Both the position numbers and the translations under genes were made by a program. From contig CM076190.1 of assembly GCA_038277395.1 (NCBI GenBank), positions 132,394,372-132,458,371 of the forward strand: a stretch of DNA of 64,000 nt, given 5' to 3'. The notes below the pieces were generated by a model. That model was not told the origin of the DNA. It ran no database searches and saw nothing but the letters and a program-made list of their open reading frames with translations. Positions 42,287-53,353 of this stretch are shown here, one piece after another. Within the stretch, counting starts at the first letter, position 1. Each line of letters starts with the position of its first letter. Origin of the DNA: Dryocosmus kuriphilus (Eukaryota > Arthropoda > Insecta > Hymenoptera > Cynipidae).

Positions 42287-43623
42287 TGTTACGAACTAAT
42301 AAATATTCATTATTTATTTGTTTATATAGCGCGTGGACCAATAGTCCGTAAGCTCGAAGGAACTCAAACTGACAATTGGAACTTGTTTCCAATTGCTTAT
42401 TTTTATTTTTAAGGGGACGTTTATTTTCCTACTCCTGACTCGGGGGTTGGAGTTCAACTGCTTCTATCCATTAATTAACTATTTTTGTAAATATATATAT
42501 TTGTTTTTAAATAATGATAATAAGGGGAGGTTCCTCTTATTTTGTTATGCAAAGATTAAAGACAGAATTTAGTATTGAGCTCGAGTACGCTCTGGCTTAT
42601 TTATTTTATTTATAATAATTACATAATACCACTACCATCGTCGGTGTCAAAGAATTCGAAGAGAAGTAGTGGGCGAAGAAAACAGAAATTGTATCAGATG
42701 TTACTTACATTAATTTCGATGACTCGGCGCTAGCGAACCGAGACAGTTCCCCCTAGGCAATTGGAGATCACTCTCCCTGAGTACACGCTTCCGTATCGGG
42801 GTTCCGGTGTTACCGTGGTATCCCGAAGTAAATAAGTGCCCGAAGTTCCGGTGCAACCGTTGGTTTCGAATTTCACTTTGGAGGTGTTGATTTAGTTTGC
42901 GAGTTAAAGCTACTCTCGATTTAAATATATAATTTAAATGGGTTAACCGCGAACTCACACAATCTTTGATTTTTCGTTCGGTACACTTCTCCGGGATACC
43001 ATGAAGACACTCCACGGAATCCCGAACGGACATACCTCGATGATGAGTGATATCCAATCACTCTATGACCAACCCTCGAACCTCGGAATCAAGTAGAGCG
43101 ACGCTACTTTGTACACTTGATCGGTCGAGAGTCGGTGGAGAAACTGCGTTGAGTTTGTCGAATTCGGCAACGATTTCGGGTGGTGTTTGCAAATCGCCGG
43201 GAAGGGATTTCTGCTGAGTTTAATTAGGTTATTGTAATATTGTCAACGTGAAAAGAGTTCAAGCGCTTGACTTCAGACGAATGTGCTGACAGTAGGGTTC
43301 GTCGACATGCTACTATTGCTTCACGCGATCTCTTTTCATGCAGCTGAGTCTACAGTTTTTTCGGAATTTTAACTTTTATTAATTCTTTCATCATTAATTT
43401 AAAAGAATTCTGATTCTCTAATAAAGCTATGAATAATAATTTGAATTATATTATTAGAGTTCACAAGGGGTTTATGGGGAGAAGCATTATCTCTGCCCGA
43501 CGATACACCTGGCACGTGCCTTTGCAAAACGTTCCACATCTTCTTCCTCTTATTCTCGTATTCTTATGATTCATACATATGCGTTAGATAATCAATTTGC
43601 ATGTTACGGATTTGCACGTAACA
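42287..43623 (-). repeat. 5' LTR (right copy) of the gypsy element
   Basis: 1337 bp, TGTTACGAACTAATAAATAT to TTTGCACGTAACA on the plus strand. In element orientation it is the promoter-bearing LTR. It carries the 8 bp absent from the other LTR. Confidence 0.95.
42710..43057 (-). CDS. 115-residue ORF inside the LTR (right copy)
   Basis: Same frame as in the left LTR with two substitutions (Met for Leu near the start, His for Tyr at SVECLHGIPEKC). In this LTR the frame would be downstream of or within the U3 promoter. No domain recognised; weak coding evidence. Confidence 0.25.
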   Translation of the reverse strand: MDITHHRGMSVRDSVECLHGIPEKCTERKIKDCVSSRLTHLNYIFKSRVALTRKLNQHLQSEIRNQRLHRNFGHLFTSGYHGNTGTPIRKRVLRESDLQLPRGNCLGSLAPSHRN

Positions 43624-43780
43624 ATGCTTCCTCTTAAGTGATTTCCGGCGTTCCCTTTTCCTATCTGATTTCGCCACGCTCTCTCTCAAATCAGCCTAGG
43701 TCTTCCCTTTCTACATTGGCATGCTTGTATTCCGACAGATGATTTAAATTGGCGTGGTTGGCGCCCGCAAAAACCAATCT

Positions 43781-44083
43781 TTATTCCGAGCTATTCGATT
43801 TGGCCGATACTCGTTTAATCTTTTTCCCTTTTTTTTCTATCGGAGCAGTAGGTTGTGGGCGTGCCATTACAACGTTTAAAGGACTCTTTTTTACTTCTAC
43901 GTCCATGGTATGTTTTTGAAACGTTTTATTTACGTTCTTAAATTTTGTGCCCATTGAGCACGGATAAGGCATCATATAACATAAGTTTTCTGAAATTAAT
44001 TTAGTCATCCAAGTATATATTTTTAATGAATTGTTTGATATTTCATTATCTACTAACGATAAAAAATAGTAACCGCTTTTAAT
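43781..44083 (-). CDS. exon-like ORF, unknown protein
   Basis: The minus-strand frame is open from about 44,083 to the TAA at 43,781, with NSLKIYTWMTKLISENLCYM, then PYPCSMGTKFKNVNKTF and a Lys-rich end (KKGKKIKRVSAKSNSSE). The first Met is at 44,008, but the text reads sensibly upstream of it, so it may be a terminal exon with an acceptor near 44,085. The composition is protein-like, yet I recognise no family. The gypsy LTR starts 157 bp downstream. Confidence 0.35.
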   Translation of the reverse strand: MKSGYYFLSLVDNEISNNSLKIYTWMTKLISENLCYMMPYPCSMGTKFKNVNKTFQKHTMDVEVKKSPLNVVMARPQPTAPIEKKGKKIKRVSAKSNSSE

Positions 44084-44833
44084 AATATTTCAGTTATCAT
44101 TAATATTAAATGTACGCAATTATTCACTAGTACTGTGCAAAATAATCCGAACCGAACTCAAGCCAATTTTGGCCGCGTCGAAAGGCGGCAAATTCGACTT
44201 TCGTACCGGCCAGTTCGAATCGAAAAAAAAACCTAACCGAACAGAGGATATTATGAACATCTTAGTACATCAAAATTTCTCATATAATATAAAAACAAGT
44301 AACTGCAAAGACATTTTACTATATTCTAGAAAGCTTTTTGGTAGTTTTATGTATTTATTCAAAAATACGCAACAAACGTGAAACTTTTTAGTCTTTAGAT
44401 GTTTTGAAATTGTAGATGTCACTTGCGCTAATGGTCGTATTTGCAATCAGCGTATCAAATTATATAGGTATATCTAAGTTTCGAATCAGTCTGAGGTATC
44501 GCGTTTTCGGAAGTTCAGCCAACAAACTCCACTAACATTCCTATCTGAATGAATGAAACAACTTTTGTTTCAAACTTTTTTCCTTATCTCTCATATTTTT
44601 CGAAAACAAAAACAAATTTTTGATTTTCAGGGAAACATCCGTCATTTTGTTAACTTACGAGTTTTTTCAAATTTCATTCCGGATTTGCAACATTTAAAGA
44701 ACGATTCATAATAATCAATAAGAAAAAGTTTGTTATCACCATTATTTTACGAAATACCGAATTTTAAACAAACAAATTGTCCGATTTAAAAAAAAATAGT
44801 TGAAAACCTTTTGGCACACCTTCCTACCTTTTT
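44084..44833. other. non-coding AT-rich DNA
   Basis: No convincing gene or repeat. The 70-residue frame at 44,169-44,381 has no recognisable content. Confidence 0.4.
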
Positions 44834-45913
44834 ACATTCTCATCAGATCAGGTATTAGATTTATGTAAAATTTGACGCCCCCAGTTTTCATCAAATCCCC
44901 ACGTTTTGAGACCCCCTGAGTTAGAAAAAACGGGTTTTACGTCGTTGTCTGTCTGTCTGTTGTTGACGTTGCCGTTGTCGTTGTCTTCGTTGTCTTTGTC
45001 GTATGTGGTAGCGATAACTTTCGAAGGACTCATAGGAATGGATTGTGCTCTGGCACACTTCTTTAAGGCGTAAAAAGAAAGGACGAGTTCGTTAAGCAGC
45101 GGCTTTTTAACAACGGTTATGGTTTTATCCATCGAAAACGGTTTTCACAAAATCAAAAAATCCATTTTCCCGCTAAAATATGCGAGATGCAAAAAAAAGC
45201 AGTTGAAAGTAAAAATTTTTATCTAAAAAAACTCTACAAATTTTGTTTCAACCATTTTTTGATAAAAAGCACGGTTTCTGTTATATTCGAGAAAACGTTA
45301 TTAAAAGTCAAAAACTGTGGTTTCTTGCCAAAATTTTCAAGATACGAAAAAAATGATAATAAACAAAGTTGTTCATCTCAAAATGTTCTAAAAATTATCT
45401 TTCTATCATTTTTTTGAGCAGACGCGTAGTTTTTGAGTTATTCGTGAAATATGTTATGAAATATAAAGAAAACCACTTTTCAGCAAAACTATGCAAGGTA
45501 TGAGAAAATATTAACAAGCAGAATTGTTCACCTTGGAAAGAGCTAAAATTTTTTTAATAAGACTCATATTTTTACTTTTAAGAATCGAAATCCTGCATTG
45601 TGGAAATTTGAAAGATCGCGAAAAACTTTACCAATCTACAATGTGTTTTTAAAAAGCGTAATTATCGAGCGCGAAGCGCGAGTGTCCTGATGAGAATGTA
45701 TTCCTTAAGGGCGATAGAGCCGTAAGTAGAATAATTTCTTTTGTAATTTTTAATTTAAAGATTTATACGATCCATAAACACCGAATGCGTAGCGCGAGGT
45801 AAATAACCTATCGAGCATGAAGCGCGAGTGCCAACAGATGCGCGCTCTAGGCGCGCTCACACTTCGCGCGAAGCGCGCGACGAGAATGTGCCCGCGACGC
45901 GGGCAGATTTTTT
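44834..45913 (+). repeat. dispersed repeat family 'CATTCTCATC', copy C
   Basis: It starts ACATTCTCATCAGATCAGG and has the inverted GATGAGAATGTATTCC at about 45,690. It ends with GCGCGAAGCGCG-rich sequence, CGAGAATGTGCCCGC, the GC hairpin (45,889-45,905) and T6. It has the same part order as copy B with shorter spacing. The C-run of copy B is reduced to CCCCC here. Confidence 0.65.
44848..45132 (-). CDS. small ORF carried by the dispersed repeat (copy C)
   Basis: 94 residues starting MDKT, with KKPLLNELVLSFYALKKC, the motif SPSKVIATT and an Asn/Asp-rich run (NEDNDNGNVNNRQTDND). It aligns in the same frame with the copy at 8881-9069. No known domain. Confidence 0.35.
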   Translation of the reverse strand: MDKTITVVKKPLLNELVLSFYALKKCARAQSIPMSPSKVIATTYDKDNEDNDNGNVNNRQTDNDVKPVFSNSGGLKTWGFDENWGRQILHKSNT

Positions 45914-46738
45914 AGGTTAGAAAGATCCCATATACGAAGTTGCATGCCTTCTTGACAATTTAGACCTATTTTAGGTGTATTGCAGCTACTAATAAGCATG
46001 CACAGACTGCCTTATTTGAAATGAATGCGGCCCTTTAAAAATTTTTTATTTAAAAACAAGGTTGAAATCAAAGGCTCTTTTTTTAGATTTGATAAATAAT
46101 TTTAAATATAATAATTTAGATGAACAACTGTGTCTTTAACATTTTATAGTATACTTTGGAACTGTACAATTATTAAACCTTGAAAAGAACTTGAAGAAAT
46201 CGCGTTTTTGAAAAGAAAAATGGTTCCCTTCTCCTGGGTCTTGTTGCACGCGTGTTTATCGGTTTTCCTTTGGACTACTGACCTATACTCGTATCTCTGT
46301 ATGCGTACACGCGAATTCCAAATCTTATCTCTTTTTGTCATTACTTTTGCTTCCAGTATGAAGTTTCTCTTTCCCTCTTACAGGAACGTTTGCGCAGTGA
46401 CGTTTTGAACTGTCTCATATTGTTATAAATTCTTTAATACAGAATAGATACCCAGAAAGACTCATAGATTCAAAAGCGAAACTAAGGTTACAAAAGATTA
46501 TCCCTGATGAGAATTATAACATAAACCCCTAAGAAAGGAATGAGAATGATGAAGAACCAAAAAAGATGATCCGCCGAAACCTTTTCTAGGAAACTTAACC
46601 ACATTTTTCCAGACTCTAAATAATCACTAGTTTTCAAAATAGGTGATAAATTAAACAGGCTATATAATTCAAAGGAAGATCCTACCAAAGAAGGACATCG
46701 AACGCACTTCGTTTATCAGTTAATTTTTAAATAGTCTG
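45914..46738. other. non-coding DNA before the Penelope-like remnant
   Basis: No intact frame. Part of it could be degraded reverse-transcriptase sequence of the same Penelope-like element, but I could not confirm motifs. Confidence 0.35.
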
Positions 46739-47060
46739 GATGTTTTTACACAGGCCAGACGAAAATAGAACTTGTAATGACAATTAAGGAACACAAAAGG
46801 GACATAGGTAACTTCAGTCTTGGATTGGCCTTAAGCAAACACGCTTCGTTGCGCAGCGCCGTGACCAGTTTTTTATAATTTTCATTTTATTTATACAGCT
46901 ATCCAGGCCGTCGAAAGAAATAAAACTCAGAGAGAATTTTGGGAAATGATTTATATAGTTCGAAATAAAAAATCAGTGAATTTACGCACACATCATCAGG
47001 GATTAAGCACGATATATCATAATTTAAGTTTTACAAAAAAGAAGGAAAAAAGATGTTAGA
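46739..47060 (+). pseudogene. Penelope-like retroelement remnant (GIY-YIG end)
   Basis: The stretch from 46,739 reads GCFYTGQTKIELVMTIKEHK then RDIGNFSLGLALSKHA, matching the YxGQT...R..EH..DI......LSKH signature of the GIY-YIG endonuclease of Penelope-like elements. Further down, TQREFWEMIYIVRN, then SVNLRTHHQGLSTIYHNL resembles the C-terminus of the same proteins. The two parts are separated by a stop, so it is a decayed 3' fragment. Confidence 0.6.
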
Positions 47061-47977
47061 TTTATTTTATTACTTTAGCTAGCGCTGTTTTGCAAATTTA
47101 AATTTAACTGTATTTAAAGCAGCAAAGGACATCATTGTAGTCATGTGACTTTTTAATAACGTGACTACAATGGTTCACTTTCTGAAATAATACTACGTAA
47201 CCACAAACCTGAGGCTACGCGGTTTCCCGCGTTAGTCCTCCTTTTCTTACTCGATTTAGTATTATCCACCTTTTAAGAGCATATGACACACTAGAATACC
47301 TATATTACCGACCACAATTTTTTGGGTTTATCAATTTTTTTTAAGCCAAAAAATTTTCGTAAATAAAATATCGGACTGAGACTTCGGGAGCATGAGATGT
47401 CAATAAACTACGTTTGTGTACAGTATTCGAGTATGAATTTTGAAAATAAAATTTTGCGATGAAATTAAAACTGGAAGCATTTTCAAACGATCTTTTAGTC
47501 CGATATTTATTTTTAAAAAAAGGTTCTTAGGTTTAAAAAAACGAATTTAGTTAATATAGGTATCTTAATTCGTCACATTCCTTCAAACGCTTAAACAAAT
47601 TTGGTGCAAACAGTAAGAAATATTTGTCTAGCCTTATGCTTAAATCATAAGCGAACGAGAGTATGCCTCCAGAATCCAGAAGCACAAAAAACCAAATTCA
47701 CAGAGAGACAATGAATCTCGAAAGCTTAAATAACATCAAAAAAAAACTTGATGTTTAAGTTTAAATTGGTAGTTAGGTAATGCTTTATCTCTTCTCTAAT
47801 TCAAATCCGCCTTCAGTCGGAACAGCATGATCATCTGTGATATTGCATTTATGATACGTTGGTTAACTCATACATATTTGCAATTATTTTAGGCTTAGAA
47901 TTTAACACCCATTTCTTAGGAATTTTCTAAATTCTCTTACGTTTACCAAGGATGTGTAACCCTTATTACAATTTATC
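47061..47977. other. non-coding AT-rich DNA
   Basis: I see no gene or known repeat here. Confidence 0.4.
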
Positions 47978-47979
47978 TA

Positions 47980-49302
47980 CGAGGTGTGATCAAAAAGTAA
48001 GGTGACTTTTTTATTTTTATCAAACAATATTTATTTATTCATCAATATTGATATCGTCCCCTTCAAAGTAATCCTCCTCGCATATAATACATTTGCGCCA
48101 GCGCTTTTTCCAATGCTCAAAGCATTTCTGATAAGCACTTTTTGGTATATCCTTCAGCTCTTCCAGCGATGCAGTCTTTATCTCCTCAATCGTCGCAAAA
48201 CGCCGTCCTTTCATGGGTATTTTCAGTTTTGGAAACAGGAAAAAGTCGCAGGGAGCCAAATCTGGCGAATACGGTGGCGGAGGCATGATTATGGTGTTGT
48301 TATTGGCCAAAAAATTACGAACAAGCAATGACGTGTGAGCTGGCGCATTATCGTGGTGCAATAACCATGACTGGTTTTTCCACAATTCCGTACGTTTTTT
48401 TTTCGTATTACTTCATGCAAACTACACGTAACTTCAAAGTAATACTCTTTGTTAACTGTACGACCTTGTGGTAAGAACTCCTAATGCACTACGCCATGAT
48501 AATCGAAGAAAACGGTAAGCAAAACCTTGACATTTGATCGAACTTAGGGTGCTTTTTTTGGTCTTGGTGATTCAGAATGTGTCCACCGGGACGATTGAGC
48601 CTTAGTTTCCACGTCATAACCATATACCCATGTTTCATCACCTGTTATGATCCTTTTGAGGAAGTCTGGGAACCGTTGACGTCATTCAACAGCTCCTGAG
48701 CGATGCTCACGCGACGGTTCTTTTGGTCAAAATTTAGCAATTTCGGAACAAACTTCGCTGACACACGTCTCAGGCCGAAAATATTGACTAAAGTTACTTG
48801 GCACGAGCCAAACGAGATGTCGACATTATCAACACCTTCTCTAATGGTAAATCGACGATTTGCCAACACTATTTTCTTCACTTCTTCAACGTTTTCATCA
48901 GTTGTTTACGTGCTGGGACGTCCAGGCCGAGCTTCGTCATTAACATCTTCTCGGCCTTCCCGAAAGAGCTTGAACCACTTATAAACATTTTTTTTACTCA
49001 GAGTACACTCATCGTATGCCACTGTCAACATTTCAAGTGTTTTGGAGCACTTAATTCCATTGTTTAGACAAAATTGGATGCAAATGCTTTGATCCATTTT
49101 TTTCGACAGCAGAAAATCGCCGAGCACGCAAAACACTTCTAACCTTTATGCCTCTCACAAACAAACAAAAAATGCTATATAGCTGAAACTGTGCACATAT
49201 GTTTGGGACGAGTGTGACAATATAAGAAAAAAAGAAAACAAATATCGACTGTAGGCATCCCGCGAAATTCTAAAAGTCACCTTACTTTTTGATCACACCT
49301 CG
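47980..49302 (-). mobile_element. complete mariner element, 1.32 kb
   Basis: The 31-bp terminal inverted repeats are perfect (CGAGGTGTGATCAAAAAGTA and 11 more bases; 47,980-48,010 and 49,272-49,302), flanked by TA on both sides (47,978-47,979; 49,303-49,304), the mariner target duplication. One transposase gene on the minus strand fills the interior. Confidence 0.93.
48035..49136 (-). pseudogene. mariner transposase, inactivated
   Basis: The N-terminal part (49,136-48,906) holds the helix-turn-helix (KNVYKWFKLFREGREDVND, RPGRPST). A second part (48,881-48,645) carries the linker and second DNA-binding region. GDETWVYGYD near 48,620 supplies the first catalytic Asp. The last part (48,385-48,035) has HHDNAPAH (second Asp) and PYSPDLAPCDFFLFP (third Asp), as in DD34D mariners, and ends EEDYFEGDDINIDE. 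The parts lie in different frames with several stops, so no active enzyme is made. The perfect terminal repeats could still be mobilised by an active relative. Confidence 0.88.
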
Positions 49303-49304
49303 TA

Positions 49305-50170
49305 ATATTAAATTTTCAACTTTGATCCAACAAGTAGTATGTTCTTTTTTTCGCATCTGTAGCTCTATAAAGAAACCTGATTTTGACCTTGGAATTGTTC
49401 TCCATAGCCTTGAAGAGGGAATGCTACCAATCCGCAACATCGACTATTGATACTTAATGGATCAGTAAATAGTCCATTTGACCGAAAAGCCGCTTAAGTT
49501 ATTCACCATATTCAAACATCGGTCACATGAGATTACATCATTAGCAAATTGTTGATATAAGGAAAAAACCTTATTTTTGGACCTCATCTAGACAAAAATT
49601 TATTAGAAGCATCTAAAATAACTTTTCAGAGGCGGATCGATTTCAGATTACCTATTAATAGAGTATAAAACATTAAATTCAGGCAGATAGAATGTAAAAA
49701 ATTGCAGAATTTTTGAAGGATATTAAAATGCAATTCTTTTAAATTACGAAAAGTGGCAACCAAATAAATCGTAAGAAGAAGGAAAGTTGTTGAAGGTTAC
49801 ATTATAAGGACAGAATATATATAAAATATCATCTTAACATTATTTAGAGTGCTCATTCACTACAAATGAAGACAAATTTCTAAAATTTAAAATATAATTT
49901 AAAACTCATGTTAGGAAATAACATTTCGAAATAGAAATGAAAAACGCATTCAACAGAAATTTGTTTAGGTTAGACATCAAAAAGAGAAAATGACATAGAC
50001 ATGACATAGTTTAATCTTATAATATTAGCCCAGACGTTAAATTGAATGTTTGAATTTTAACATCTTAATTCAATTAACATCAAATACTGTATTATTCGTA
50101 TTGACATAGTATAGAATCCTCAAATCCGTTTAGAATGGAATGACGTAGTCGTTTCTCCTCTACGGTATAC
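49305..50170. other. non-coding DNA
   Basis: No gene or repeat recognised between the mariner and the tRNA-like structure. Confidence 0.4.
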
Positions 50171-50291
50171 CTTTGAAAGAAATAATGATTCTTGTACTCT
50201 CCGTAGCTTAGGGGTTAGAGCACCAGACCGGCAATCTGTAGACCTGGGTTCGATTCCCAGCGGAGCTAGAGAGTCATTTTTTCTTTCAAAG
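50171..50291. other. 22-bp stem capped by a tRNA-like cloverleaf
   Basis: CTTTGAAAGAAATAATGATT plus CT (50,171-50,192) pairs with 50,270-50,291 (AGAGTCATTTTTTCTTTCAA plus AG), with one mismatch and one G-T wobble. A small internal loop (50,193-50,198 against 50,266-50,269) follows, and then a cloverleaf whose acceptor continues the same helix. The whole 121 bp would fold as a single arm with a tRNA at its tip. The pairing outside the tRNA is far too long to be chance. Confidence 0.8.
50197..50268 (+). tRNA. tRNA-like gene or pseudogene, anticodon position GGC (Ala)
   Basis: 72 nt. D-arm GCTT/GAGC with loop AGGGGTTA; anticodon arm CCAGA/TCTGT (one mismatch) with 7-nt loop CCGGCAA, placing GGC at 50,230-50,232; variable AGAC; T-arm CTGGG/CCCAG with loop TTCGATT; 3' acceptor CGGAGCT and discriminator A. 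The internal promoter boxes are plausible (A box TAGCTTAGGGGTTAGAG, B box GGTTCGATTCC). Oddities: base 33 is C instead of the near-universal T, the first two acceptor pairs mismatch, and GGC is not the usual eukaryotic Ala anticodon. It could be a tRNA-derived mobile element or pseudogene. Confidence 0.6.
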
Positions 50292-50639
50292 TTATTAATT
50301 ATTTAATAATTTGTCTGGATGTTGTGATTGTTTAATCTTATTATCCAATTGAGTAATTTACATGCCGAAATTCTTTTCATGTCTGATATTAACCATTCTA
50401 TCGCAAATTTGTAGAAATACCTTTTTTCTCATAAGAAATGCATGTCATACATTATGGTCTTTTAGCAACCCCTGAACATCAATTGATTCCAAAACAAAAA
50501 AATACGTGTTTTTTTGTAGGGGAACCACACAAATTTTAGGAGGGGAGTTCAGAGCGTGAAAATACAAAAAATGTGGGCTACCCTAAGGAACTTCTGAGTA
50601 TAAAATTGTAAGACAATAATGGACTGCTGATAATAATGA

Positions 50640-50790
50640 CTTTTTATTAAATGCTACATAGTTTGGTTATAACGATAATAATAGGTTATGATAATAACAG
50701 GTAATGACAGTATTAGTTTATGATAATAATAGCTTAAAATAATGATTAATTATAATAATAATATTTTATAATAATAATAGTTTATAATTA
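50640..50790 (+). repeat. GATAATAATAG-type low-complexity repeat
   Basis: Imperfect repetition of TTATGATAATAATAG/GATAATAACAG words over about 150 bp. The block has no coding sense. Confidence 0.6.
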
Positions 50791-51092
50791 GATTGTAGAA
50801 ACACCAGATCAGAAACCGTCATATACACTAATCTAATTGTCACTAACACGTCTGTATGCACTGAGAATTCTAGAGAGAAACTTTGGCTTAAAATTTCGAG
50901 AAAATTTCCCTGGTTACGAATATCCAGGATGCATGTAGCCTTTTTATATCATTCTCTTTTTTTCTCATCTGAACACTGAACAGGAAGCAATATTCAATTT
51001 AAAAAGCATTTATATTTTATATAAAATCCAAATCAAAAACTTTTAAAAAAATATTATTATATGGAATGTGTATAAAATATTAAACGGACTTA

Positions 51093-51481
51093 CTATGTAT
51101 CTATTTCTGAAATAAAATAATCCAGAGAGTATTTCAGAATTTCGGAAAGTTTCTTGTTCGTAATGCAGGGTAGTGCTGTTTCGGCAAGGTTTGTTATCGA
51201 CTTCTTGAGTTGCTTATTTTTCTGAACACGATCATTAATGAGATCATAGTAGATCTTATCAGTAACTTTCGAGGACTTTATTGCTTTATCCCCTACTTCA
51301 TATATTAAACGAAGGAAAATATCTCCATTACTATGATCAGCTTTTACCACTTCGGACCATCTAGTTTTCTTGTTACATTTTGCATCCAAATCTTCCTTCC
51401 TCATACCATAAAATGTATCTAATATAGACGATAAAGCCAGCCTTTGATCGTGTTCCAAATCATCTTTAGATTTAGATAAAC
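51093..51481 (-). CDS. probable terminal exon of an unrecognised gene
   Basis: The frame is open from an acceptor-like TTTTTAAG (exon starts at 51,481, phase 1) to the TAG at 51,093, about 129 residues: SKDDLEHDQRLALSSILDTF, TRWSEVVKADHSNGD, FLRLIYEVGDKAIKSSK, LAETALPCITNKKL, LKYSLDYFISEID. The composition is that of a soluble, helix-rich protein with balanced charge and no low complexity, so it is likely real. There is an in-frame stop directly upstream of the acceptor, as expected for an intron. No family was recognised. Earlier exons would lie at higher coordinates but were not identified before the LINE. Confidence 0.5.
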
Positions 51482-52734
51482 CTTAAAAATATTAAAATAT
51501 GTAATATATATTATAATCATTGAAACGCTTGAAACTCTACTAAGGAAAAACCATCTCAAGTAAATAAGTTTGATTGATGATATCATTATAAAATTGTCGA
51601 AAGAACAAGACAGGGAGGCCTCTTTTTATGGAGCGCGGTGTTTGCAGAACTTTCAGCCTCACGGCGCACAGCGCAGTGAGACTGACTGGGAGAAAAAAAT
51701 TCTGTTGACAAATCAATTTTTAGAGCAAAACTATTAACCCAGTTGAATTTTTTTCTTTAAACGAAAGCTTATAAAATACCACATTCATTCCGCGCAGCAG
51801 ATTCTTAAAAGAGTTTTTCATTATGTTTCTTTTTAATAACAAAAGCAGGACAAAAATTTTCTTTGGCCTTTTAATGTACTGTTCTTTGAGAAGTACCTCG
51901 ATTTATTCCAAGATATGTAGAATCAAGAAAGAAAATATCGGAGAAAGTTTTATATTAGCAACGCAGATGTTTAAACCTTTATTGAATTCGTTAGCAAATT
52001 AACTGGAATTTCAAATAAGACCATGAAGATGGTTTTGTGGGGATTGGCTCCGAGTCGTCACTTGATTTGTACCGAATTTCAAGAAATTATAGATAAAAAG
52101 TTTTTCTGTCGAATTAGTGAATGTTATTAAACAATTAATTATTTTATATAAAAATTTTAAAAACTATTACCACTTCAGTTATTTATGATTGAATAAATAA
52201 AGTTTTTTTCTACAGTATAGACAACAAATTACTCAGCAATGCCACAAAGTTATCATATTTAATCATCCAATAGCAATTTATAAATGTTTAAAGAACTTAA
52301 TTTAAAAATACACAATAGGGCAATTTTTAACAAACAAACTTGTTTCTACAAACGTAATCAAATGTAAATAAATAATTTCTATGACATTTTAACGGTTTGA
52401 ATTAATTTTGAAGGAAAATTATAATATTAGGAATAACAGCGATTTATCGTTTGTTTATAAACACGGAGATTACCTCTTCAGAGGAAATTCATGTCGATAA
52501 GTGAAACCCACTTTTTTTTAAACACTGGGGATATAGAAATTTGCGCTACGTGAGGAACCACCAAAATAGTTTTCTGCTTTTTCTAATCAAAATAATGATT
52601 TCTTTCAGTTAAAAATTACTTTTAGGTCTGAAGAAAAAATTTTTATGTGTAAATAAAAGAAACATTCTGAAATTTATTCCCTACGAAATCAGAAAAAGTT
52701 TGTGCACAAAATTTAATTTATTTACATATAACCA
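51482..52734. other. non-coding DNA between the exon and the LINE
   Basis: AT-rich, with no exon that I could support. A short GC-richer patch lies at 51,620-51,690 (TGGAGCGCGGTGTTTGCAGA), of unknown nature. Confidence 0.35.
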
Positions 52735-53353
52735 GGACGTAGCGCGTCCTCAGGTTGAGGATAGAGGAACGGCCACTGAGGTTGAATAGCCCCAGAGGTT
52801 AACTATGAATGCAAGAATATGCAGTCGCGGAGAGCCGACAGGAACCTGCCGTGGGTGTGTTGAGTCCACGCTAGTAGAAAATAGGTGCACGACAGCCATG
52901 GTTTGGGAGGAATCATCCTTTCGCGGCCACACGCAATAGTTGGGTTCTATCGAGCCGAATTGCAGCGTGTATCTACTTAGGAACACTACGCGAACCAAAA
53001 CCAAAAATCTTGTAAGTACTGCCCCACTGGACACCCTAGCGATAACACTGTCCGCAAGGGATGCGTGGAATGATTCGTCTGTAGAGTCAACGTGGTATTT
53101 ATGACAGTGTGGCGCACTGCCTTGCAGGGGGACGTCAAGTTACGAGGCCGAAACCGTAATGTATCTGATGACAAGTTGACATAGTCCTTGTCAAAGATGG
53201 AAAGCTCCCATACATCGATCTAGGGAGGTATGTGTGTTATCACTCCTGGGACGGTGGACACACCTGCTAACGGAACAGGATCTCTAACGTGTAAACTTCC
53301 TTAACACTATCACAGCTAACTTACAAAAACGAATAACTACCATAAAATATCTA

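Larger units (their letters stand above)
30538..43623 (-). mobile_element. 13.1-kb env-bearing Ty3/gypsy (errantivirus-like) LTR retrotransposon
   Basis: It is bounded by ATGC direct repeats (30,534-30,537; 43,624-43,627), a 4-bp target duplication. The LTRs are TGTTACG...CGTAACA (the left ends GTAGCA). On the minus strand the order is 5' LTR (right), primer-binding site, leader ORF, gag, pol, env, polypurine tract, 3' LTR (left). Pol carries two extra domains not usual in gypsy elements: an RNase H1-like domain and a macrodomain-like region. The lack of a CCHC knuckle in gag, the baculovirus-F-like env and the 4-bp duplication fit errantiviruses. By eye the LTRs differ by an 8-bp indel and about a dozen substitutions, so the insertion is fairly young, yet gag, int and env all carry lesions. 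Confidence 0.93.

Noticed and set aside
43758..43768. TTGGCGCCCGC, similar to a tRNA-Lys primer-binding site
   Set aside because: No LTR end precedes it on either strand, and the gypsy element 140 bp away already has its own tRNA-Leu site.
52735..52800. HDV-like ribozyme in the LINE leader
   Set aside because: I could pair CCTCAG with CTGAGG, but the interval is too short for the remaining HDV helices. Left as a candidate structured RNA only.
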